Below are positions 16,563 to 24,530 of a DNA stretch of 64,000 nucleotides, piece after piece. This stretch comes from Pirellula sp. (GTDB taxonomy: Bacteria; Planctomycetota; Planctomycetia; Pirellulales; Pirellulaceae): positions 47,819 to 111,818 of the forward strand of contig JAJTID010000020.1 of assembly GCA_021300155.1 (NCBI GenBank), in the 5' to 3' direction. A model generated the notes under the pieces. The model worked only from the letters and a program-made list of their open reading frames with translations. It did no database searches and had not been told where the DNA came from. A program made the position numbers and the translations under genes. Position 1 is the first letter of the stretch. The number at the start of each line of letters is the position of its first letter.

Positions 16563-17228
16563 GTGGTTGATCTGGAGCCAAGTGAACTTGATTTGCGAAA
16601 ACAAATTCGTCGTGCTTTTCAGCAAACTTTACGGAAGTGCCAGGGTCTAGGGTATACGGTTCGCATGGTTTCGTTGGTCGAAGTGCTCGACACATTTCTT
16701 GAACTTTATAAACAGACAATGGATCGCGTCCAAGCGAAAGAATCCTATTACTTTGACCGAGACTATTTCTTGAGTTTAGCTCGCTTGCCAGGTGTACATT
16801 GTTGCGTCATCGAGAGTGGTTCGACCGTTTTGTCCGCAAGCGTTTTCTTTGAGCGTAACGGCATAGTCAATACACATCTTGGTGGCACGCATATAGAGTA
16901 CCTTTCGAAATCTCCTGGCATCATGGCAATGTTTGAAGTAATGCTCTGGTGCCGCTCGAGCACGAGTACAAACTGTCACCCTGAAGATGCAACCATCCGG
17001 CCGCAAATTGTGACACGGGAAAGCAACGTTTCCTATCACCGAGTCTTAGAGGAATTTCACAAAGGAACCGGGCGAGGAACCATCCTCAACACGTCGCTGA
17101 ATATTCATGGCGAGCCTATCGTCTCTTCGCCCGACGACGCTGTCAGCGTTATGCAGCGATCCGGCCTACATCACCTCGCATTGGGATATTATCTTATCTC
17201 CAAACCAGCCGTCCAAAAGCTATCTTGA
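16563..17228 (+). pseudogene. Chimeric remnant: FemAB/GNAT-like fragment joined to a carbamoyltransferase C-terminus
   Basis: The 221-residue frame joins two unrelated families. Residues 10-130 match FemAB/GNAT-like acyltransferases of polysaccharide loci (RRAFQQTLRKCQGLGYTVR, LELYKQTMDRVQ, YYFDRDYFLSL, NGIVNTHLGGT). Residues 145-213 match the extreme C-terminus of NodU/CmcH-type carbamoyltransferases (RPQIVTRESNVSYHRVLEEF, TILNTSLNIHGEPIV, SGLHHLALGYYLI). The joint lies around residues 130-144 (about 16950-16995). The FemAB part lacks its N-terminal half and the carbamoyltransferase part lacks its catalytic kinase-fold half, so a deletion between two neighbouring genes is the simplest explanation. 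The start is a weak GTG. Product function is unlikely. Confidence 0.7.
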
Positions 17229-17360
17229 AATGGTAGGTCCTAAAACAGACGTTCTAGGGTCCCAATCAGAAGAGATGAATGCTCTACTTCCTGCCAGTTT
17301 GCTACAATAAGGCTCCCCTCACGAATCACTCCCTAAGTTCAACAATTGCATCGGTCTCGT

Positions 17361-18800
17361 ATGGCGCATTCTACAAATAGCTCTATCGATCAACGTCGTG
17401 CTTTCTTGCTCGCATCCGCGACTGGCTTGGCAGGTCTGTCTTTAGGTTCCTCAAGACCACTGATTGCGAAGACCCCAGATCGATTGACCAACAACCTAGG
17501 CGGTGGCAAGGCAAAGTCGGTCATTCTCTTTTTCTTGTGCGGTGGTTCATCGCATATCGACATGTGGGATCTCAAGCCCGATGCGCCCTCGGAGTATCGT
17601 GGTCCGTTTTCGCCGATCGCAACTTCCGCCCACGGCGTCACCATCGGTGAGCATCTGCCGCTCACTGCCAAACAGATGCATCATCTGGCGATCGTTCGAT
17701 CGGTCGGGGCCAGTGTCAACACAAACGACCACCATGCTGGATACTATTACCAACTGACAGGACATGCTCCCGACCCAACTTTCTTGTCGCAAGGGAACGA
17801 CCGGAGACCTTATGCCGATGATTGGCCCTTCATGGGTTCAGTTGTTGGATCGCGAAGAACACTTCATCCGAATCTTCCGAACGTGATCACGCTACCTCAC
17901 CAACCTAGCAAAGCTCCTTACACGCGACCTGGACAGTTCGCTGCCAAACTCGGCGTGGAATACGATCCGTTCTATGTAAGTGGCAGTTTGGCAGAACCTC
18001 TTAAGTTCCAAGCACCTGCCTTAGCCTTGTCGGGTGATGTGACTCCGGAAATGTTGCAATCGCGTAAGGTACTTTTAGGTAAGCTCGATCATGCTCGCGC
18101 CGAGTTTGAAGAGGTGGCCTCACTTCGCACGTGGAAGCAACATCAGCAGCGAACGATCGACCTCATGATGTCGTCTAGCACCACGCATGCGTTTGATGTC
18201 GCGAGCGAACCCGAGTCTGTTCGCGAACGATACGGAAAGACGGTCAACTCGATGAGTTTGCTATTAGCCCGGCGATTGGTCGAAGCGGAAGTTCCCTTTA
18301 TTACGGTCTTTTGGAAAGAAAACGAAGCCATCGCGGACAAATGCAAAAGTGCGGGAGGCTGGGACACGCACGGCAATAACTTCGGCTGCCTCAAGGAAAA
18401 CTTGCTTCCCGAGTTCGATCAAGCGTTTTCGGCATTGGTCGAGGATTTGCACCAACGCGGCTTGCTAGATCAAACGCTAGTGATGTTGACCAGCGAGATG
18501 GGGCGAAAGCCCAAGATCGGCGATCCACGTTCGGGTGGTCCCGGTGGTGCGGGTCGAGATCATTGGACGCATTGCATGAGTGTCGTCATGGGAGGTGGTG
18601 GCATTCAAGGTGGACAGACGTACGGTTCTAGCGATCGTTACGCCGAGTATCCATCGGAGCATCCCGTAACACCAGCGGATATTGCAAAGACGGTCTACCA
18701 TGCCATGGGAGTCGAAGATCTTCAAGCGCGCGATAGCCAGGGAAGACCATACCATTTGCTAGAAGAAGGCAAACCGATTACAACGCTGTTTGGTAGTTAG
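17361..18800 (+). CDS. DUF1501 family protein (sulfatase/phosphatase-like fold), Tat-type signal
   Basis: 479 residues from the ATG at 17361; a TTG at 17346 is less likely. The N-terminus has an RRAFLLASATGLAGLSL segment that looks like a Tat signal. Family blocks are clear: FLCGGSSHIDMWDLKPDAP, LAIVRSVGASVNTNDHHAGYYY, RRLVEAEVPFITVFW, GGWDTHGNNF, LTSEMGRKPKIG and GRDHWTHCMSVVMGGGGI. These retain the Asp/His metal-ligand pattern of the alkaline-phosphatase superfamily. DUF1501 proteins are abundant in planctomycetes, usually paired with DUF1549/DUF1553 proteins, but here no such partner is adjacent. Its last 60 bases are duplicated at 20770-20829. Confidence 0.9.
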   Translation: MAHSTNSSIDQRRAFLLASATGLAGLSLGSSRPLIAKTPDRLTNNLGGGKAKSVILFFLCGGSSHIDMWDLKPDAPSEYRGPFSPIATSAHGVTIGEHLPLTAKQMHHLAIVRSVGASVNTNDHHAGYYYQLTGHAPDPTFLSQGNDRRPYADDWPFMGSVVGSRRTLHPNLPNVITLPHQPSKAPYTRPGQFAAKLGVEYDPFYVSGSLAEPLKFQAPALALSGDVTPEMLQSRKVLLGKLDHARAEFEEVASLRTWKQHQQRTIDLMMSSSTTHAFDVASEPESVRERYGKTVNSMSLLLARRLVEAEVPFITVFWKENEAIADKCKSAGGWDTHGNNFGCLKENLLPEFDQAFSALVEDLHQRGLLDQTLVMLTSEMGRKPKIGDPRSGGPGGAGRDHWTHCMSVVMGGGGIQGGQTYGSSDRYAEYPSEHPVTPADIAKTVYHAMGVEDLQARDSQGRPYHLLEEGKPITTLFGS

Positions 18801-18801
18801 T
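18742..18801 (+). repeat. 60-bp direct repeat, copy A (3' end of the DUF1501 gene)
   Basis: This segment, including the stop codon, recurs at 20770-20829 with one mismatch (ACGCTG here, ACCCTG there). The copies are 2028 bases apart and flank the opposite-strand gene at 18849-20666. Confidence 0.95.
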
Positions 18802-18848
18802 CGCCTTTCCGTTGAGAGTGAGATAGAGGCACGCTCCAAGCAACTTGC

Positions 18849-20666
18849 TTACTCAGTTTTCCGATAAGGCGGTAGATAAAGCTCCTCCGGTTCTACGTGT
18901 CGACTCATAGATTCCAGGAGCTCTTTCTGCTGCCTACTATGCTCCTTCGACATATTCTCCCGTATCTTCGAGGCAAGTTCATACTGAAATAGCTCTGTTT
19001 CTCTATCATTAAATCCTCTCTGTGTTGTTCCATAATGGAACCAAAAACCTAAGATTTCGGTGCGGTCCTGAATCGGTCTCATTAGGTCCCAAAAATCATC
19101 CGGTGTCCTGACTATGATCTTTGTGCATGCGAGCGTTAGCTGTCTCAACTCATAACGTTGACTTTCCTCGTCATGCGACAACTCGTCTTCGAATGTAAAT
19201 GAAACGCGGAGCGCTTCCTTCAACAGAGCTGCCGCTTCAGACTTCGCACGCTCTGTAATCGCATGCGGTTTGATACAGAGTATGGCACTGGAAAGCACTG
19301 CAATTGAATCGTCATCCAGTTCATTCCCGCTTTTTGTCGCTGGCGGAAGAGTTTCTCGCCATGCGTATAGCCTCGCTAAAGCGCAAGTCTGGATTTCGAA
19401 CCAATCGATATCTTCAAGCCGATCAGCCGCAAGCCACACAGATGGCCCCAAGGCGCCGTAAGACACAGGTCCTTGGTCGAGAATGGCATTCACCACATCC
19501 GTGCGATCGTCTGATTCAAGGTCGAATTGTACCAACGCAGTAGCAGCGGTCTTGGCAATTTCATTGTCATCCTTTGACGATTTTTCCCAAATACACGTAA
19601 AGAGCTTTTTCGCTGCAGGTGCGTAATCCAATCGGCTCAACGTTTCGATCGTAGTCTCCGATAATTCTCCTTGGAGTAATTGAGCACATTCCATCTCTTG
19701 TTCGGCATCCCTTACGGTTCGAATGAACAGAGGGAAAGGTGACCAAGAGAAAGATATGGATTTGACGCCTAATGTGTCATACTCACTTTGCTGCTCATAC
19801 TTGATGACCCCAGTTAATTCTGCTGTCTTTTTGTCTAATTGGAATTCTGCACTGCAAGCATTGTTCAGGATTTTTAGATATGCACTGAGTTGCCCATCAT
19901 CCAAATTGAATTCGAAATCTTCGACCGAATCAGCTTTGGCATCGCTGAGTGTCGGTTCCGTTTCAAACGGATCAGAATCATCGCTTGGTCGGGCACGGGT
20001 TTTGGTCAAAATGCTTTTGTCTAACGATTCAAACTGAAGTTTGATGGTCCCATTTCGAACGACTTGGGTTTGAGACAGCGTCACCAGCGGTATAGGAGCT
20101 TGGATCCTTTGGTAATTCGGTTCTCGAATGATGATAACCTGCTCGATGTTTTCCTTGTAGTCCGATGACAATTGTACGTTTCCAAATTCAAATTCCTTAA
20201 AGCCACCTTCGCGTAGCCAATCGTCTATTTCACGAGAAGTCGCCTCTTCCAAACGCGGCAGACCTATCCGATCGAATAGAGATCCAAGATGGTAACGAAG
20301 GTAGCCACACCGCGGAATCGTTCGCAGTCCTTCTTCGAATGCTTGTCTAGCCTGCTCTCCGTCCGGAACAAACACGATAGCGGTCATTGCCAAAGCTTGC
20401 ACTTCGACATTTGAGTCTTGAATCAGATTAGCAAGTTGGGCCGTATAACCCGGAAGTCGATGTCGACCAATGAAGCAGATTGCTACTTTGCGTTCGATAG
20501 CGTCGGCACTTTGCAACATTCGACGTGTCACTGCCTGTGGCACCGAGCCGGGATTTGAACATGATTGCAGAACCTGAATTCGTTCCCAATCACTTCCTTT
20601 ACCGATCGAAAGTAGAGCGCAAATCCAAAGCAAGAGAACAAAAACGGCACGGATGGACGGTTTCAT
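18849..20666 (-). CDS. Secreted protein of unknown function with HEAT-like N-terminus
   Basis: 605 residues from the ATG at 20666, chosen because it begins a signal peptide (MKPSIRAVFVLLLWICALLSIG). The frame is open to 20729. Residues 40-130 look like short helical HEAT-type repeats (AIERKVAICFIGRHRLPGYT, VEVQALAMTAIVFVPDG). The middle (about 180-310) is beta-rich, and the last half is helical. No catalytic motif is recognised. The gene stands between two copies of a 60-bp repeat derived from the neighbouring DUF1501 gene and in the opposite direction, suggesting arrival by insertion or rearrangement. Confidence 0.7.
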   Translation of the reverse strand: MKPSIRAVFVLLLWICALLSIGKGSDWERIQVLQSCSNPGSVPQAVTRRMLQSADAIERKVAICFIGRHRLPGYTAQLANLIQDSNVEVQALAMTAIVFVPDGEQARQAFEEGLRTIPRCGYLRYHLGSLFDRIGLPRLEEATSREIDDWLREGGFKEFEFGNVQLSSDYKENIEQVIIIREPNYQRIQAPIPLVTLSQTQVVRNGTIKLQFESLDKSILTKTRARPSDDSDPFETEPTLSDAKADSVEDFEFNLDDGQLSAYLKILNNACSAEFQLDKKTAELTGVIKYEQQSEYDTLGVKSISFSWSPFPLFIRTVRDAEQEMECAQLLQGELSETTIETLSRLDYAPAAKKLFTCIWEKSSKDDNEIAKTAATALVQFDLESDDRTDVVNAILDQGPVSYGALGPSVWLAADRLEDIDWFEIQTCALARLYAWRETLPPATKSGNELDDDSIAVLSSAILCIKPHAITERAKSEAAALLKEALRVSFTFEDELSHDEESQRYELRQLTLACTKIIVRTPDDFWDLMRPIQDRTEILGFWFHYGTTQRGFNDRETELFQYELASKIRENMSKEHSRQQKELLESMSRHVEPEELYLPPYRKTE

Positions 20667-20769
20667 TGGCAATCTCAAGAGCACCCTGGAATGTTGTCTT
20701 ATGCGAAAAGCAAAGAACCACCATTGCAACTAATGGGCCAATTACCTTTGATCTTGCGTAGTAGGAATC

Positions 20770-20829
20770 GAAGACCATACCATTTGCTAGAAGAAGGCAA
20801 ACCGATTACAACCCTGTTTGGTAGTTAGT
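20770..20829 (+). repeat. 60-bp direct repeat, copy B
   Basis: This is a 59/60 match to 18742-18801, the end of the DUF1501 gene including the TAG stop. Here it has no gene body in front of it, so it is a truncated duplicate. Confidence 0.95.
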
Positions 20830-20890
20830 GCACGGCGGTCTGAAACTTGTCAATTACAGTTCACTTCGTGACGGCATGCCGCTTAAATCA

Positions 20891-20968
20891 CAACCCGAAG
20901 CGTGAGAGCGTGAGCGAGGGATTCCGTGAGCGAGGAAATCCTATGTCCCTCGCTCACGCTTCGGGTTG
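20891..20968. repeat. REP-like palindromic element
   Basis: The arms CAACCCGAAGCGTGAG (20891-20906) and CTCACGCTTCGGGTTG (20953-20968) are perfect inverse complements. A second pair, GCGTGAGCGAGGGA (20908-20921) and TCCCTCGCTCACGC (20946-20959), is nested and overlapping. The core CCCGAAGCGTGAG also occurs inside the DUF58 gene at 35774-35786. Confidence 0.8.
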
Positions 20969-21084
20969 GGATAGGGTAGGCCGCCGTTCGTGCAGTGCTA
21001 TTCCTTTTTGGAATACGCCAGACGGCCACATATAGGTATGTTTTACAGCAACGCTTGTTCCACACACAGGAAGTGCATTTTCCG

Positions 21085-21717
21085 ATGGCAAAGCCCGATC
21101 CGCAGAAACATCTCGCACGATTGCTCGCAACGATCGAACGCGACTTGACCGATTGGATTCCACTCGCTGTCGAAGATCTCAAGATTTCGTCTCGTGCGTA
21201 TGGACTATTCCTTTGGTACCAAGACTACGACGACGATTGGCTTCCGCACTTCGGAGTTGCTACCGAGCTTCTCCTAGAAGATATCGCCAACATGCGATTC
21301 GAAGATCCGCTGGAGAAATACGACATCCTCTGGTGTCCTCAACAATCGGAAGCGTCGGATGCTCCAGGACGACTGTTCCTCGATGAATGCGAATTGGTCG
21401 CGGAAGCGGTCGAGGAGTGTTACGGACTACTCGCTATCGAATATGGTTTGGATGGTAGAATGGCATCCCTCAGCGATGAAGAGCTGTGTGCAGAAGAGTT
21501 TCAAGCGTTGCTACCGTTTCGTGAAATGATGCATCGCGTCGGTCGCAATCTGCAAGCACACAAGTGGACAAAAGGTCTAAAGCCCATGGATGACTTTGCC
21601 GTCGTTGTCTCGGATTACATGGGTTACTTTCTCGAAGAAGATTTACAACTCTCCCTCGGCCCAATGTTGACGGAGCGGTTGACATCTCGCGATATGCTCC
21701 CCTCGTCGCCATTTTGA
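21085..21717 (+). CDS. Hypothetical cytoplasmic protein
   Basis: 210 residues from the ATG at 21085, with AGGAAG upstream; the frame is open back to 20995 through the palindromic region, which argues for the internal start. The protein is acidic and soluble, rich in Trp and Tyr in its first part (GLFLWYQDYDDDWLPHFG), with no signal peptide or membrane segment. I do not recognise the family. It may resemble small DUF proteins linked to immunity or housekeeping, but that is not supported by a clear motif. Confidence 0.6.
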   Translation: MAKPDPQKHLARLLATIERDLTDWIPLAVEDLKISSRAYGLFLWYQDYDDDWLPHFGVATELLLEDIANMRFEDPLEKYDILWCPQQSEASDAPGRLFLDECELVAEAVEECYGLLAIEYGLDGRMASLSDEELCAEEFQALLPFREMMHRVGRNLQAHKWTKGLKPMDDFAVVVSDYMGYFLEEDLQLSLGPMLTERLTSRDMLPSSPF

Positions 21718-21913
21718 TAGCAACCAGATAAATGTGTATCTGAGTCGATAAAGACACTGAACAGCAGAGACCGCTGAGAATACTCTCTGTGTCTTTGCGA
21801 CTCTCGCATCCATGCGTTTCATTTTGCTGCTCCAATTCCATTCTAGATATGGATTCGGCGAAGCTGTGTTTTGTATTCAAGCGGACGCTCGAGAGAGTCG
21901 CTACAATGTCTCC

Positions 21914-22930
21914 ATGGACCGCGATCATCCGTTTCGATCTTACTACAGTCTGCCAAACCAACCGCAAGTGCTCGAAAGGGACACGCATCGGTTTTTTAAC
22001 TATGCCAAAGAACCGAATGTCCTTGAAAGGGACGCGAGTCGTTTTACTCCCTTTGCCAAAGTAGATATTCGATTCGTGATGCTAGGGGCGGCGATTATCG
22101 CTCTCGCGATGAACGTGGTATCGCCTTGGTTCTTCAACAAATGGATCGCCCCGCAATATTTTTACATCAGTAGTTGGACATGGGAATCCCTCGCCTTCTT
22201 GATGTTTGGTCTCAAACTGAGTGAGCTCGTTGTATTGGGGTTTGCGTTAGGAATTGGCACTTGGCACGTCGCCTATCGAGTTTTGTACGTTAGTACTGCA
22301 ACGATCTTGTTGACAAGCGGATTGGTCTATGGATTTAAAGAAATGAATATCCCATTGCAAGTATCTTTATTGATGTTCATTGCATCGTCGATCGTCGTTT
22401 ACCTCACAGGATGTAGCACTGGCTTGGTCTCTTGGTGGACCAAGTGGGGATTGGCTCGAGGCTCGACCGACCATTCCGCATTGGTCGACATTTCCACGAA
22501 ACAGTTCAACACGCGGCTATTGTTCAAAGTCATGATCGCTGTCGCTATTTGTATTCCTGTACTACAGTTTTGCGTCTCGATGTCTGCGAGGGTTGGACCA
22601 CCCGGGTTTCCATGGTTTGCTGCTTCCATTTGGCTGTGTTGGCTTGCCGTCGGGGTTTCTATTTATGCAACCGTCCAGCTGTTGGCATTCTTGGTTCCCA
22701 GGGCATGGGGATGGCGGATCGCGTTCTGTTGCTTGGTGATCGGTGGTCCATATTTGTTTCAGTGGATTGGATCCCAATTGGTATGGGGGTCACTGTTCGC
22801 CTTTCGAATGAACCCTCAAATGATTTGGACGACGTATTCTCTCGCGTTGGGTTATACGCTCGGGATGAGTATGTTCTTTCTCGCGTTGCGATTCTTGGGT
22901 TTCCAGTTGCAAAGGAAGGCTTCGTGTTAG
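21914..22930 (+). CDS. Multipass inner-membrane protein of unknown function
   Basis: 338 residues from the ATG at 21914 (MDRDHPFRSYY). An earlier in-frame ATG at 21812 adds 34 residues without obvious merit. The soluble N-terminus contains an imperfect 17-residue tandem repeat (PQVLERDTHRFFNYAK, then PNVLERDASRFTPFAK). After residue 50 there are about eight hydrophobic segments. No transporter motif is recognised. The 3' end overlaps the caspase-like gene by 7 bases, so the two are probably cotranslated and functionally linked. Confidence 0.65.
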   Translation: MDRDHPFRSYYSLPNQPQVLERDTHRFFNYAKEPNVLERDASRFTPFAKVDIRFVMLGAAIIALAMNVVSPWFFNKWIAPQYFYISSWTWESLAFLMFGLKLSELVVLGFALGIGTWHVAYRVLYVSTATILLTSGLVYGFKEMNIPLQVSLLMFIASSIVVYLTGCSTGLVSWWTKWGLARGSTDHSALVDISTKQFNTRLLFKVMIAVAICIPVLQFCVSMSARVGPPGFPWFAASIWLCWLAVGVSIYATVQLLAFLVPRAWGWRIAFCCLVIGGPYLFQWIGSQLVWGSLFAFRMNPQMIWTTYSLALGYTLGMSMFFLALRFLGFQLQRKASC

Positions 22931-24519
22931 AATCAAAATGGTTAAGGGGCTTACTCGTTGGTGCTTTATTGTCTGCCAGTATTGCGCCCGTTCGTTGTGA
23001 AGCAGACGACTACTTCATTACCATCGGCGGCGGAGCGGAGCCTCGCTCGAATCAAGCCTCCTTGGAAGCGAACGTCAACTTCTTTAAAGACGTCCTCCAA
23101 CGCAGCGTAGGCCCGCGACGTCAGCACTCGATTTTCTTTGCGGATGGATCCGACATCAAAGCGGACGTTCAATTCGAACTTGACAAGGACACCCGCTCGA
23201 AGTCGATACAATTATTGTCCAATCTTAATCGACTTCCCCCAGCAAATATCGCCTACCGCGATCATCAAGTGACAGGATACGAAGGTGCCAGTCGCCCCGA
23301 ATTGATTCGTGCGAGATTGGAGCAAATCGCTCGTAAAGCCAAAGCAGGAGATCGGCTATTGATTTATGTCACTGCACACGGCGGAAAAGGAAGCGACAAA
23401 GACCCATTCAACACCACCATCTATTGTTGGAACAAATCTACGATCTCCGTTCGGGAATTCTCCGGCTGGTTGGATCAATTCTCTGTCGATGTGCCCGTCA
23501 TCATGGTCATGGCACAATGCTATTGCGGTGGATTTTCCCATACTCTTTTTACTGGAGGGAACGGAGAAAACGGACCTTCCAAACATCTTCGAGTTGGCTT
23601 CTTTGCCCAACAACACAACCTCCAAGCCGCAGGTTGCAGACCAGACGTCAAGAACGACGAGGAGTTTAGCAGCTACTTTTGGGGAGCAATGGTCGGTAGC
23701 AGTAGATCGGGAAAACCAATGACCGATGCTGACTTGAACAAAGATCGTCAGGTCTCATTTGACGAAGCCTACGCACATGCAGTCATCACGAGTGAGACGA
23801 TCGATATCCCTCTCAGATCCTCCGATGTTTTACTTCGTACCTACAGCAAGATTCCGAATTATAAGTTTTATTCTAATAGAGTTCTGCCGAGCCGAACCCC
23901 ATCATCGACGACTAGCGAATCGGAATTGATTGCGGCAACGGAGAATGAACCGTCAATCAATCAGGAATGCCATACAGACGAGTCGATATTGTGTATGAAC
24001 ATGACGATCGATGAACTCATCGACAAAGCAACTCCCTCCAACGCCTATATCGTCCAGAAACTATGCGAAGCGTTGGACGTCGAATTGGACTCCCCTGCAG
24101 AAGAGGTCGCTAATCTTCTTGGTAGACGTGGATCAGGCTCAGGCTTCTCTCGACAAGGTCGTAGATCGTCGGGCCGACGTGAACTGTTGGCAGATATTCA
24201 TGAGCGTTGGCCAGAGCTGGCGGAAGAGGATTGGACCAAGTCGTCGCTGTTGAAAACAGAAAACGAAACGCAGTTCCTCGAAGAAGTTCAGAAATTGGAA
24301 ACCTTTGAAGCGTACGAGCGCCGCAAGAAAGATATCGAAGAAAGCACGACCAAATCCAAGCTCGCTGAAATGCAACGCATCAGAGCCCGGCGATTGCTGG
24401 AAACACTCGAGTGCATCGCCTTGGCTCATAACCTCAAGCGAACGGCCACGGAAGAAATCGCAAAACTTTACGCACGGATGGTTATCGTGGAAAACGGGTG
24501 TATTGGAACGCCAAAGTAG
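22924..24519 (+). CDS. Secreted caspase/legumain-like (clan CD) peptidase homologue with EF-hand-like loop
   Basis: 531 residues from the GTG at 22924, which overlaps the upstream stop and begins a signal peptide (LLVGALLSASIAPVRCEA). The clan CD dyad is visible: His152 in LLIYVTAHGGKG and Cys199 in VIMVMAQCYCGGF, each after a hydrophobic beta strand as in C13/C14 enzymes. A loop DADLNKDRQVSFDEA (about residues 265-280) looks like a calcium-binding EF-hand or dockerin-type loop. The last 180 residues are charged and helical (ERRKKDIEESTTKSKLAEMQ), possibly coiled coil. Substrate and partner are unknown; the membrane protein encoded just upstream is the obvious candidate partner. Confidence 0.7.
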   Translation: MLESKWLRGLLVGALLSASIAPVRCEADDYFITIGGGAEPRSNQASLEANVNFFKDVLQRSVGPRRQHSIFFADGSDIKADVQFELDKDTRSKSIQLLSNLNRLPPANIAYRDHQVTGYEGASRPELIRARLEQIARKAKAGDRLLIYVTAHGGKGSDKDPFNTTIYCWNKSTISVREFSGWLDQFSVDVPVIMVMAQCYCGGFSHTLFTGGNGENGPSKHLRVGFFAQQHNLQAAGCRPDVKNDEEFSSYFWGAMVGSSRSGKPMTDADLNKDRQVSFDEAYAHAVITSETIDIPLRSSDVLLRTYSKIPNYKFYSNRVLPSRTPSSTTSESELIAATENEPSINQECHTDESILCMNMTIDELIDKATPSNAYIVQKLCEALDVELDSPAEEVANLLGRRGSGSGFSRQGRRSSGRRELLADIHERWPELAEEDWTKSSLLKTENETQFLEEVQKLETFEAYERRKKDIEESTTKSKLAEMQRIRARRLLETLECIALAHNLKRTATEEIAKLYARMVIVENGCIGTPK

Positions 24520-24530
24520 CTCATCATTCC

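Noticed and set aside
18742..20829. Insertion sequence with terminal repeats
   Set aside because: The flanking repeats are direct copies of a gene end and the enclosed protein shows no transposase motif.
22432..22923. N-terminal extension of the caspase-like frame
   Set aside because: It reads through the membrane-protein gene in another frame; the GTG at 22924 begins a signal peptide.
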